A stretch of 20,560 nt of DNA, from IMG/VR virus record IMGVR_UViG_3300048065_000272, positions 1 to 20,560 of that record. One strand, 5' to 3'. The translations under genes and the position numbers were made by a program. Shown here piece after piece: positions 9,106-15,621 of the stretch. The DNA comes from a virus. Every line of letters begins with the position of its first letter. Within the stretch, counting starts at the first letter, position 1. Below the pieces are notes generated by a model. That model was not told the DNA's origin. It worked only from the letters and a program-made list of their open reading frames with translations, and did no database searches.

Positions 9106-9557
9106 TTTAGCGCCTTCCTATAACTAGAGCCTATCTTATGGTGTCCTAGCCTTTTCATAAAACCGTCCCACTTATCTCCTTGACCATGAGATGTAGGGGA
9201 AAAATACATAAGACTTGCGCCAACATCCATTGACCAAGCCTCCCAAGCCTTCATAAACTTAAATGCCGTTGAACCCCCCCTGTTCTCAGGGGACACATAC
9301 AAAATCTCTTCGATTGAACACACCTCGTCGCAGAAGTAAAAAGGTTCAGCTTTAGCAATAAAGATACCAAAAATCTTTTGAGAGGGTGAGTCTTCTGCAA
9401 CAAGCATAAGCTTGTTTCTGTCGCTGAGTCCTCGCATACACCAGTCGAGCATCTTCTCCTCTTCGTAGGGTAGCCAGTGAAAGTACGATGACTTGTGGAA
9501 CTGCTTACCCAAATTAACACAATACCCCACATCTTCTTCTTCCATAAACCTAATCAC
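9102..9557 (-). CDS. GNAT-fold N-acetyltransferase-like protein in the virion module
   Basis: 151 residues. I chose the GTG at 9557, which overlaps the upstream TGA (GTGA). It supplies the typical GNAT first strand (MIRFMEEEDVGYCVNLG) that a later ATG at 9545 would lose. Acetyltransferase features are a central strand pair (KLMLVAEDS, KIFGIFIAKAEPF, ~49-74), then EEILYVSPENRGGSTAFKFM at ~83-102. The last holds the P-x-x-R-G-G-S loop expected to bind the acetyl-CoA pyrophosphate. A helix, a strand (ASLMYFSP) and a C-terminal helix complete the fold. From memory, GNAT-like proteins lie among head and ejection genes of other podoviruses (T7 gp13 and P22 gp14 types). It may be a virion assembly factor rather than a metabolic enzyme. 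The substrate cannot be told. The four-base overlaps on both sides suggest coupled translation with its large neighbours. Confidence 0.75.
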   Translation of the reverse strand: MIRFMEEEDVGYCVNLGKQFHKSSYFHWLPYEEEKMLDWCMRGLSDRNKLMLVAEDSPSQKIFGIFIAKAEPFYFCDEVCSIEEILYVSPENRGGSTAFKFMKAWEAWSMDVGASLMYFSPTSHGQGDKWDGFMKRLGHHKIGSSYRKALK

Positions 9558-10831
9558 ATGTACAATACCTTGTTACCAAACCCATTCACATCAGACCGTC
9601 TACTCTGAGCAGATATGCTTCTCCCGAACGTAGGGCTATATTGAGGCCCGACTTCCTGATAAGAACTTCCGCCGTCTCTGTCGTCAATCTCTTCGAGATA
9701 CGTAACGCCAGCAGGCTTCTGCGTACCAGTATAAGCAGGAGGCGTAGCAGAGGGTAGAGTCATTGACAGATTAGCCTGTTGATTGCTTGCCCCATAAGGC
9801 ACGTTCTGAGAGTCCAGAATCTGCCCGTAGTCACTAGGCAAAGGGTTTGAAGGAGTGTAAGTAGGCTCTGGTCTGGGAGGCTCGTAGGCATTATAAGCAC
9901 CGTAAGCGCCAACAGCACCTGACAGTAGCTTTTCAGTCGTACTCAGAGGGTTTTCTTCACCCAAGCCAGAGAGACCGTAGCCTGCCGCACCCCCAAGCGC
10001 GGCTTGTAGTGCTTGGTCGGTGTCAGCGCCCGCCAACTTAGCCGCACCGTAAGAGCCTGCTCCTGCTAATCCCGCCTGCACTAGATCGTTTCCAAGAGGG
10101 TCTTCTACAAAATCGTCCCAGCTATTGCCGATGTCTTTAGCCGCATTGTCATATAAGTTGCTTGCGCCGTCTTTCACATTGTTCCAAAGCTCGACGTACC
10201 AAGGGTCGTTAAACTGCTGTGCGCCTGTGGCGCTGTTGTAGTTTCCTTGGTCACTACCTACTACATATTGATCTGGGTTCAGACCTGATTGAGCCATAGC
10301 CATTTGGACAGCCATAGCAAGTTCTGGGAAGTTTTGCTGAACCCTAACAGGCATGACCATCTCTCCGCTTTGAGAGTAAGTTAGAGAGTCGTCGCCACCT
10401 TCCATAGCTTTGTAGTGGTTGATGATGTCGTCAGCGTCTTTAATCTTTCCTAAACCGTCGTCACCGCTTTGCATGATGGCGTCACTGATAGTGCGGTTTT
10501 CGCGTATCTCTTTGAAGCGTTCTTGCTCCGCGTCTTTAAGCGCCTTAATCCTGCCACTGCTGTTGCCTTCTCTGTCTGGACCTATGGCGTCAAAGCCAAG
10601 ACCACCAAGGCCAGATGGCATTGATGGTATCTCGTCGTCGTGACCCTGTAACATACGGGTAATGATGGACATAGGTCCATAATCATCGAGGAACTCTCGA
10701 ACGCTGTAGCTATCCTCCAGCCGAGGCTGGCCGCTCATGGTGGTGTTCTTCCGCTCTTTAGGGTTAAGACATTTTCCCGCTGAAGAACAAGCACCAGGAG
10801 ATGGACAATCTGGACAAGTTGAGAATGGCAT
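9554..10831 (-). CDS. Virion-module protein with Cys-rich N-terminus and C-terminal GFG motif
   Basis: 425 residues. The ATG at 10831 has AAGGGG seven bases upstream. A later ATG (residue 32) has a weaker site and would remove the cysteines. The N-terminus has Cys at 6, 9, 15 and 21 (C-x2-C-x5-C-x5-C), a possible zinc or disulfide knuckle. Residues ~90-145 are charged and helical. Residues ~156-195 hold GEMVMPVRVQQNFPELAM and NPDQYVVGS, a pattern I recall from marine phage proteins of unknown function. Residues ~245-315 are a Gly/Ala-rich hydrophobic helical region (AGLAGAGSYGAAKLAGA) that could touch membranes. The rest is Pro/Ser/Tyr-rich, ending RRSDVNGFGNKVLYM. It starts ten bases after the tail fibre gene and overlaps the GNAT gene. 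A role in the ejection or internal virion set is likely but inferred. Confidence 0.72.
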   Translation of the reverse strand: MPFSTCPDCPSPGACSSAGKCLNPKERKNTTMSGQPRLEDSYSVREFLDDYGPMSIITRMLQGHDDEIPSMPSGLGGLGFDAIGPDREGNSSGRIKALKDAEQERFKEIRENRTISDAIMQSGDDGLGKIKDADDIINHYKAMEGGDDSLTYSQSGEMVMPVRVQQNFPELAMAVQMAMAQSGLNPDQYVVGSDQGNYNSATGAQQFNDPWYVELWNNVKDGASNLYDNAAKDIGNSWDDFVEDPLGNDLVQAGLAGAGSYGAAKLAGADTDQALQAALGGAAGYGLSGLGEENPLSTTEKLLSGAVGAYGAYNAYEPPRPEPTYTPSNPLPSDYGQILDSQNVPYGASNQQANLSMTLPSATPPAYTGTQKPAGVTYLEEIDDRDGGSSYQEVGPQYSPTFGRSISAQSRRSDVNGFGNKVLYM

Positions 10832-10841
10832 GAGTGTCCCC

Positions 10842-12683
10842 TTATACGTTTACTGTAGCCGCCGCAATACCAAGTTCTAAAGAAGTGGCACTGGAGGCGT
10901 TAGTTACCACAAGCTCAAGTCTGCGGCCAGAAGTCGTGGCGTCAATCTCAATAATGGTGGCTAAAGATATAGACTGTGCAGTAGAAGACACGCTGTATGT
11001 GCTTCCGATTACAGAGCCGTCAACTGAAAGCTGAATAGTGCATGACCCTCCAGCAAGCTTAAAGGCAATGCCGTCAATTCGTATTGTTTGCTTCCACATC
11101 CGCGTAATGAAATAAGTCTTGTTAGTTACTGTAGCGGAGCTGTCTTCCCATACCGAGAAGAACGGAAGAGTAATGGTAGAGAATGTTTCAGGCAACTGAC
11201 CAACAGGTAGCTTACCCGCAGTGTCCAAGGTAGCTACACCGTTTGCCGCACCCATATAAGTCTTAGGTACAAGAGATGAGAAGTCGATGTCACCATACTC
11301 AAGCGATGTCCCTGTGCCATTAACGCGAACATATTGACCAGCGTTGGACTGGACGAACGTAGGCAAAGAACTTTCAGGAGAAGTGGATAGCCACTGCACA
11401 CCGTCATAGAACTTCAGGACGGCTGGAACCTGTGAGATGTCAAGCCACAGATCACCAGTTGAAGGAGACGTAGGAGATGTTAGCGAGTTTGTTATGTTTG
11501 CTTTACCAGCAAGAGAGGTCGCTAGATTAGAAACCTTTGCTTGAGGTATGTCATCGTTGTCGATAGACAGCTTGTTGTAACGAATAAACCCGTTAGCGTC
11601 AGTGTACTCATCCTCAAACATAAGGCCAGCAACTGTTTTCAAAGACTGGTTCTCAACAGTAAGAACAGTAACCTTGTCGTTCACGCCAAGAGGATTGTTT
11701 GGATCAAGGAAGGTAATAGTATTGGCTGTTGCTGATGCAAGATAGTCAGCGTTGCCGCCTTCTTCTTGCAAGATACCGTTACGCCACACCAAAATCTTTT
11801 CGTCAGATGTGTGGACAAAGGATATAAGAGTTGTCGTTCCTGTGATCTCTTGATCGTCACGGCGAAAGTTTGTTACCGCCTGAGAACGAACAGAATAGAT
11901 AGTGATCTTATCCCCGTTAGCAAGCACAGGATTTACGTTCTGCACTGTTACTGTGTTTGCGGTAGTGCTGTATGTGTACTGAGCGGCTGTACCAGCAGAC
12001 GTTACTTCGTGAAGCAGGATACCGTTGCGATAAACAACGATGTCTGCGGTAGATGGGTCAAAGGAATAATCAACAACAGAAACAGGAGCGCCAAGAGTTG
12101 CTACTGCCGCCGCTCCAGTTCCATTACCACCAGAGAATGTTATGGTGGGGACAGAAGAATACCCAGAACCCGCGTTGGTTATTGTTACTGCTGTAACTTC
12201 GTCGCCATTAGTACCGCCTAGAGTTACAGTGGCCGTGGCTTGAACTCCGTTGGGGTCGTTAGGCGCACTGAAAGTTAGAGTAGGAGCGGCTGTATAGCCA
12301 GAACCTGGAGCAGATATTGTTACCGTGTCTATAGGACCACCGATTTCGATGTCCTGTCTGTTGAAGAAGAACGGACCTTCGACGTTACCAACAGAAGCAC
12401 CAGCAGGCCCACGAAGATCGCCAATGTCAGCGATTGTAGCCCAGCCGTCTTCTTCCCCGTTGTACTGCCCTACACGGTATTGAATACCTGTTTGGCTGTC
12501 GAGCCGCATCTGGATTGGACCACGGAACACGCCCTCTTCGTCGAAGAGAATGGCGAACAACTCACTTACAGTCTTATTACCAAGCTCTGCTGAGTTGATG
12601 TACCTAATTAAGTTCTCGAAGTCTGTGTGAATGTTACCGCTATTAACGTAGTTCTGCGGGTGCTGTTGTCTTAAACGTGCCAT
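10842..12683 (-). CDS. Modular tail fibre protein
   Basis: 613 residues; the ATG directly abuts the TAA of the tail hub gene, with AGGA just upstream. Several fibre modules can be read in order. An N-terminal virion-binding-type region (~1-95) ends in one collagen-like GPAGAS. Two tandem beta modules follow with VTISAPGSGYTAAPTLTF (~121-138) and VTITNAGSGYSSVPTITF (~166-183). Two copies of a second module contain VVYRNGILLHE (~216-226) and LVWRNGILQEE (~298-308), each followed by a strand pair ending in NGDKITIYSV or NDKVTVLTV. Next come a linker (SNLATSLAGKANITN), a GDLWLD / LKFYDGVQW module (~410-431), and a C-terminal beta domain (~505-613) that is probably the receptor-contacting tip. Position after the tail hub and the trimeric-fibre-like repeats support receptor recognition. 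No chaperone domain or enzyme site is visible. Confidence 0.85.
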   Translation of the reverse strand: MARLRQQHPQNYVNSGNIHTDFENLIRYINSAELGNKTVSELFAILFDEEGVFRGPIQMRLDSQTGIQYRVGQYNGEEDGWATIADIGDLRGPAGASVGNVEGPFFFNRQDIEIGGPIDTVTISAPGSGYTAAPTLTFSAPNDPNGVQATATVTLGGTNGDEVTAVTITNAGSGYSSVPTITFSGGNGTGAAAVATLGAPVSVVDYSFDPSTADIVVYRNGILLHEVTSAGTAAQYTYSTTANTVTVQNVNPVLANGDKITIYSVRSQAVTNFRRDDQEITGTTTLISFVHTSDEKILVWRNGILQEEGGNADYLASATANTITFLDPNNPLGVNDKVTVLTVENQSLKTVAGLMFEDEYTDANGFIRYNKLSIDNDDIPQAKVSNLATSLAGKANITNSLTSPTSPSTGDLWLDISQVPAVLKFYDGVQWLSTSPESSLPTFVQSNAGQYVRVNGTGTSLEYGDIDFSSLVPKTYMGAANGVATLDTAGKLPVGQLPETFSTITLPFFSVWEDSSATVTNKTYFITRMWKQTIRIDGIAFKLAGGSCTIQLSVDGSVIGSTYSVSSTAQSISLATIIEIDATTSGRRLELVVTNASSATSLELGIAAATVNV

Positions 12684-14597
12684 TTATCCTGTCCTCACTG
12701 TAACGGCAAAGCCGATTATTTTTAGAAGCCCCTTACCTCTTGTTGTAAACCGAAATTGCACACCACGATAACGATGCTCAAACTTCCTTTCGTACTGTCT
12801 ACTTAACGGAACATCAGGGAATTTGTCGTCCACCCCGCCATCTTCAATAAGGAACTGCATTGAAGACATGTATCTACCGCGCTCGTCAAAAGCCTCTACC
12901 TGTAACTCGCCCTTTCCAGTAGCTTGTAAGATAAAACTGTAGCTTTCTTTAATGTCGTTGATAGCACCCTGCCAAAGTATGGGGGTAGTTATGACCATTT
13001 CAGGGCTAAACTCTACGACTTCCTCTACCTTGTTCTGCTCCCAAACACCACCTGGCGTACCAAGCAGAGTTATTCCGCCCAATGTGTCACCACACCGCAC
13101 GTTTAAGAAGTCACCAGAAGACCACTTGCTTTCTCCACCAGCCATAGGATTGAGTGTGAGAGTAAGTCTCTTGGATATAAGGTCTGACAGAGGGAAGTAT
13201 ATGTGGTACTGCCCCTCGTCTGTGTCAAAGTACGCAGTGATCTGCTCAGTGTCAGGCACTGTACGAACAAACTCTCTGTAGAGAAGGTCGATTTTGTTGG
13301 ACATAGGTATGGTAAAGATAGTCACACCGTTTGTTTCAGAGCGACGAAGCGAGTGTACACCGTCTCTTGAGCAGAAAAGTAAGTCAGAACCAGCCTGACA
13401 AATGGTGTTATGAGATATAGTGCCTACTTTAATGTTAGCTTTGTCGTCAATTTGCCATAGTGTGTAGTCAGGGTGTAGCTGATAAACCAGCGTCTGATCG
13501 AATGTGAACACCGCAAGTCTTGAGTTCTCGAAAACTCCAAGACCCCGTATCTCATCAGCAGTACCAATGACGTTTGCCACGTCGATGTCGGAGCCTTGCG
13601 TGACCTGTACAGAAGCAGGGTCTTCGTCTAGCGTAAATATGTCTTCCTTATCCACTCGGCTAAAGTCAATAATCGTTCGTCGGCCTGGCTGTCCAGCAGT
13701 CGCAAGACGACGTTGGACTGCGACTACGTAGGCTGGACGCGGGTCGCTGTCAGCTTCAATCTGTTCAAACTTAAATCCATTGTAGGTGTACATAGGGTAG
13801 TCGCGTGACGCGAACACCACCTTATTATTGAATATCGTGGACGTAACAATGGCTGTCTGAGGATAAACCTCAAAAGCCTCGTGTCCGTTAGACTGAGGCT
13901 TCACATCTGTTCTGTTTGCATAAAAGTATAGGTCAGATGTTTGAGCCGCTACAAAGTCATCAAAGTAAGTTTCATCGCCAGCTTTTGTGCCAGATGACGT
14001 AACCGTAACTCTATTGAACACCTCGTCCACCGATACTTCTACCGTCGCAGGAGTGCCGCCATCATCCGTAGGCACTAGCAAGTTGCCGTTCTCTACGGCT
14101 ATGCGGAGTATGTAAACGGGAGTTCCTGTGGCATCATCGCCCCAAGCAAGACCTGTCATCAAAGGATAGTTAGGCACTTCTTCAAAAACGACATCGTAGT
14201 ACCTAAGTGTGCCAGTCGGTCTGATTACTCCTGAAGGATCGTCAATAACTGTTTTTGTGGCTGAGTCCCAATTTACTTCTATAGACCTCTGCGGGTTCTC
14301 AATAGCCCTTTCTGATTTCAGCGTTGTTCCCCCACCATCTTTCTGCGCCCAAACCGCAAGGTCTCGCCCGAAGAAGGTAACGTGCTTAACAACTGCATCG
14401 CCTTGAGTTCTTTGAGTTGCGCCTGGATCACGCACAATAGAACCCCTCCAATCGGCGTAACCGTTGGAGATGTTCAGCATGTGTTGCTTCTGACCAGTAT
14501 CTAAAGCGCCTTTGTCTCTTGACGCATCAATCCCTTGGAAATCTTCGTAGGGGTAAACCTTGGTCTTTACACCAGATGGAGCGTAGCTTGTTGACAT
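12684..14597 (-). CDS. Tail hub / nozzle-type protein (P22 gp10 or T7 gp12-like)
   Basis: 637 residues; the ATG has AGGAG upstream in CTAGGAGACGTTAATA, two bases after the previous stop. The N-terminus (YPYEDFQGIDASRD, then NGYADWRGSIVRDPGATQR, ~16-62) is the pattern expected where a beta-propeller tail protein opens. Repeated short strands follow: VVFASRDYPMYTYNGFKFEQ (~259-278), RPAYVVAVQRRLATAG (~287-302), IRGLGVFENSRLAVFTFDQT (~350-369) and LFCSRDGVHSLRR (~407-419). The C-terminal ~85 residues form a separate beta domain (ELQVEAFDERGRYMSSMQF to the end). This pattern matches the stabilisation/nozzle proteins below the connector of short-tailed phages. The position between a probable connector and the fibre agrees. 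The assignment rests on pattern and context. Confidence 0.75.
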   Translation of the reverse strand: MSTSYAPSGVKTKVYPYEDFQGIDASRDKGALDTGQKQHMLNISNGYADWRGSIVRDPGATQRTQGDAVVKHVTFFGRDLAVWAQKDGGGTTLKSERAIENPQRSIEVNWDSATKTVIDDPSGVIRPTGTLRYYDVVFEEVPNYPLMTGLAWGDDATGTPVYILRIAVENGNLLVPTDDGGTPATVEVSVDEVFNRVTVTSSGTKAGDETYFDDFVAAQTSDLYFYANRTDVKPQSNGHEAFEVYPQTAIVTSTIFNNKVVFASRDYPMYTYNGFKFEQIEADSDPRPAYVVAVQRRLATAGQPGRRTIIDFSRVDKEDIFTLDEDPASVQVTQGSDIDVANVIGTADEIRGLGVFENSRLAVFTFDQTLVYQLHPDYTLWQIDDKANIKVGTISHNTICQAGSDLLFCSRDGVHSLRRSETNGVTIFTIPMSNKIDLLYREFVRTVPDTEQITAYFDTDEGQYHIYFPLSDLISKRLTLTLNPMAGGESKWSSGDFLNVRCGDTLGGITLLGTPGGVWEQNKVEEVVEFSPEMVITTPILWQGAINDIKESYSFILQATGKGELQVEAFDERGRYMSSMQFLIEDGGVDDKFPDVPLSRQYERKFEHRYRGVQFRFTTRGKGLLKIIGFAVTVRTG

Positions 14598-14599
14598 TA

Positions 14600-15241
14600 T
14601 TAACGTCTCCTAGCGTCGTAACCCTGTGTTCCGTTAGGGGCTTGAGACCGATCCCAAGGCGACACTTCAATTTTTCCAGAACCGAATTTTCTTTGGTAAA
14701 GTATTCTGTTCATCATCTTGAAGTACATAGGGCCGTAAGCTTCGATCTTGTTAGACTGTTGCTGAACAGAGTAGTGGTACAGTAATCCAGACACAACGAT
14801 GCTGTCAGGTATGGGTCGCTGTTCAGAGGGGTGTGTGTAGTAATCTATCTCTGGGTTGTCCCAGTAAGAATGACCGCGTAAGTCTTCAATCACTAGGTTG
14901 GCAAACTCGACGAACATCATCATAACTTCGCCGTCGATTGTGCCAGGATGCATGTCGCCATAACGACGTAGAGCTTGGAACACAAGTGCCTCCAAGTTTG
15001 AGTATGGCTCAGAAAGGTGAGGGTTGTTTACAGAGTATCTGTTACGACCCTCCTTACCGTCCCAGTATTCACGCCACTTACCTTCAATGTCGTTCTTAGT
15101 GTTAGCGTCTAAAGTATCACGTAAATCTCTAGCACCAGGCATATCATCTCGACCAGTGCCAGGATCGTAATGCTTTACGTCCTCGTTTGCTGGTCTATCG
15201 CCTTTTATGTCGTCGTATAAACGTGGTACTTCAATAGCCAT
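14600..15241 (-). CDS. Putative head-tail connector/adaptor protein
   Basis: 213 residues, ATG start four bases after the stop of the 97-residue gene; there is no strong ribosome binding site, so coupled translation is likely. The protein is acidic and polar at the start (~1-60, rich in Asp/Lys/Arg). It has helices at ~80-125 (LEALVFQALRRYGDMHPG, MMMFVEFANLVIEDLRGH) and a helix-rich second half including SIVVSGLLYHYSVQQQSNK and MYFKMMNRILYQRKFG, ending in a basic tail DARRR. Size, helical make-up and location between the capsid genes and a large propeller-type tail protein are what one expects of a short-tailed phage connector (gp11 or gp4-like by role). I do not recognise a specific family, so the function is positional inference. 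It could instead be a minor virion protein. Confidence 0.65.
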   Translation of the reverse strand: MAIEVPRLYDDIKGDRPANEDVKHYDPGTGRDDMPGARDLRDTLDANTKNDIEGKWREYWDGKEGRNRYSVNNPHLSEPYSNLEALVFQALRRYGDMHPGTIDGEVMMMFVEFANLVIEDLRGHSYWDNPEIDYYTHPSEQRPIPDSIVVSGLLYHYSVQQQSNKIEAYGPMYFKMMNRILYQRKFGSGKIEVSPWDRSQAPNGTQGYDARRR

Positions 15242-15245
15242 TTAA

Positions 15246-15539
15246 CTATGCCCCGTGCTTCATAAACCGACCTTGGACAAACCAAGTGTGCATCTCGAAA
15301 GCTTCTGTATGTTCTGGTGCTATTGAAAAGAACAAATACTCTCGTTCGTCATCCCAGTAGCTACGGTATCTTTGACCACGCAAAGTAATATCCAAACGCA
15401 CAACTTCTTCATCAGAAGAAACATAGATTGTGTTGTTTTTGCGCTGATCGTTTTTAGGCGCAGGAGTAGCTTTACTAGCCGCTACTTTCTTGACCGCCTT
15501 AATTGCGCTGGTTTTATCAGACTTCTCAATTACTGCCAT
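15246..15539 (-). CDS. Small basic protein after the capsid gene, function unknown
   Basis: 97 residues. I start at the ATG at 15539, preceded by GGAG with six-base spacing. An upstream in-frame TTG at 15551 overlaps that ribosome binding site and is unlikely. Residues ~1-35 are rich in Lys, Ala and Ser (AIKAVKKVAASKATPAPK) and probably flexible. Residues ~38-97 look folded, with alternating strands (NTIYVSSDEEVVRLDITLRG, EYLFFSIAPEHTEAFEMHTW). It lies directly behind the capsid gene, separated by a strong hairpin. A capsid accessory or head-completion role is possible from position, but no known family is recognised. Its ribosome binding site could be closed by a stem that encloses the terminator hairpin. 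Confidence 0.7.
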   Translation of the reverse strand: MAVIEKSDKTSAIKAVKKVAASKATPAPKNDQRKNNTIYVSSDEEVVRLDITLRGQRYRSYWDDEREYLFFSIAPEHTEAFEMHTWFVQGRFMKHGA

Positions 15540-15545
15540 GTTTAA

Positions 15546-15597
15546 CTCCAAACAAGTAAAGGGCGGGTTGCCCCGCCCTTAGTGTATGTGTTTGGAA
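15546..15597 (-). promoter_or_regulatory. Outer stem enclosing the post-capsid terminator and covering the next RBS
   Basis: Minus strand TTCCAAACA (15589-15597) can pair with TGTTTGGAG (15546-15554): eight Watson-Crick pairs plus one G-U. The 3' arm is the Shine-Dalgarno region of the 97-residue gene. The stem encloses the strong GC hairpin at 15559-15580, so the two could form one long structure that closes the ribosome binding site. The pairing is seen directly; the regulatory effect is inferred. Confidence 0.5.
15559..15580 (-). terminator. Strong GNRA-loop hairpin after the major capsid gene
   Basis: On the minus strand AAGGGCGGG and CCCGCCCTT form nine perfect pairs around a GCAA tetraloop. 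The following minus-strand sequence is TACTTGTTTGG, so there is no long U tract. A hairpin right after the capsid gene parallels T-phi after T7 gene 10, a partial terminator that makes capsid mRNA exceed downstream mRNA. It may also act as an mRNA 3'-end stabiliser. The stem is certain from the sequence; its efficiency as a terminator is inferred. Confidence 0.75.
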
Positions 15598-15599
15598 AC

Positions 15600-15621
15600 A
15601 AGTCAGTCGTCCCTATGACTT
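15600..15621 (-). other. Hairpin with GGGACGAC loop at the end of the capsid gene
   Basis: Minus strand AAGTCA and TGACTT give six pairs around a ten-base loop TAGGGACGAC. The 5' arm overlaps the TAA stop of the capsid gene. The loop shares GGGACGAC with hairpin regions after the 742-residue gene and after the scaffold gene. There is no U tract. The function is unknown; an RNase or regulator recognition site is one possibility. Confidence 0.5.

Noticed and set aside
9251-9532. Alternative minus-strand frame of 93 residues within the GNAT-like gene
   Set aside because: The overlapping frame has a Ser/Arg/Leu-rich translation with no domain. The GNAT-like frame has recognisable motifs and coupled start and stop overlaps.
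11766-12221. Plus-strand open frame of 151 residues inside the tail fibre gene
   Set aside because: Cys/Arg-rich translation without a family pattern, antisense to readable fibre modules.
15540-15551. TTG start four codons upstream for the 97-residue protein
   Set aside because: The TTG is part of the Shine-Dalgarno region (TTTGGAG) of the proper ATG and has no ribosome binding site of its own.
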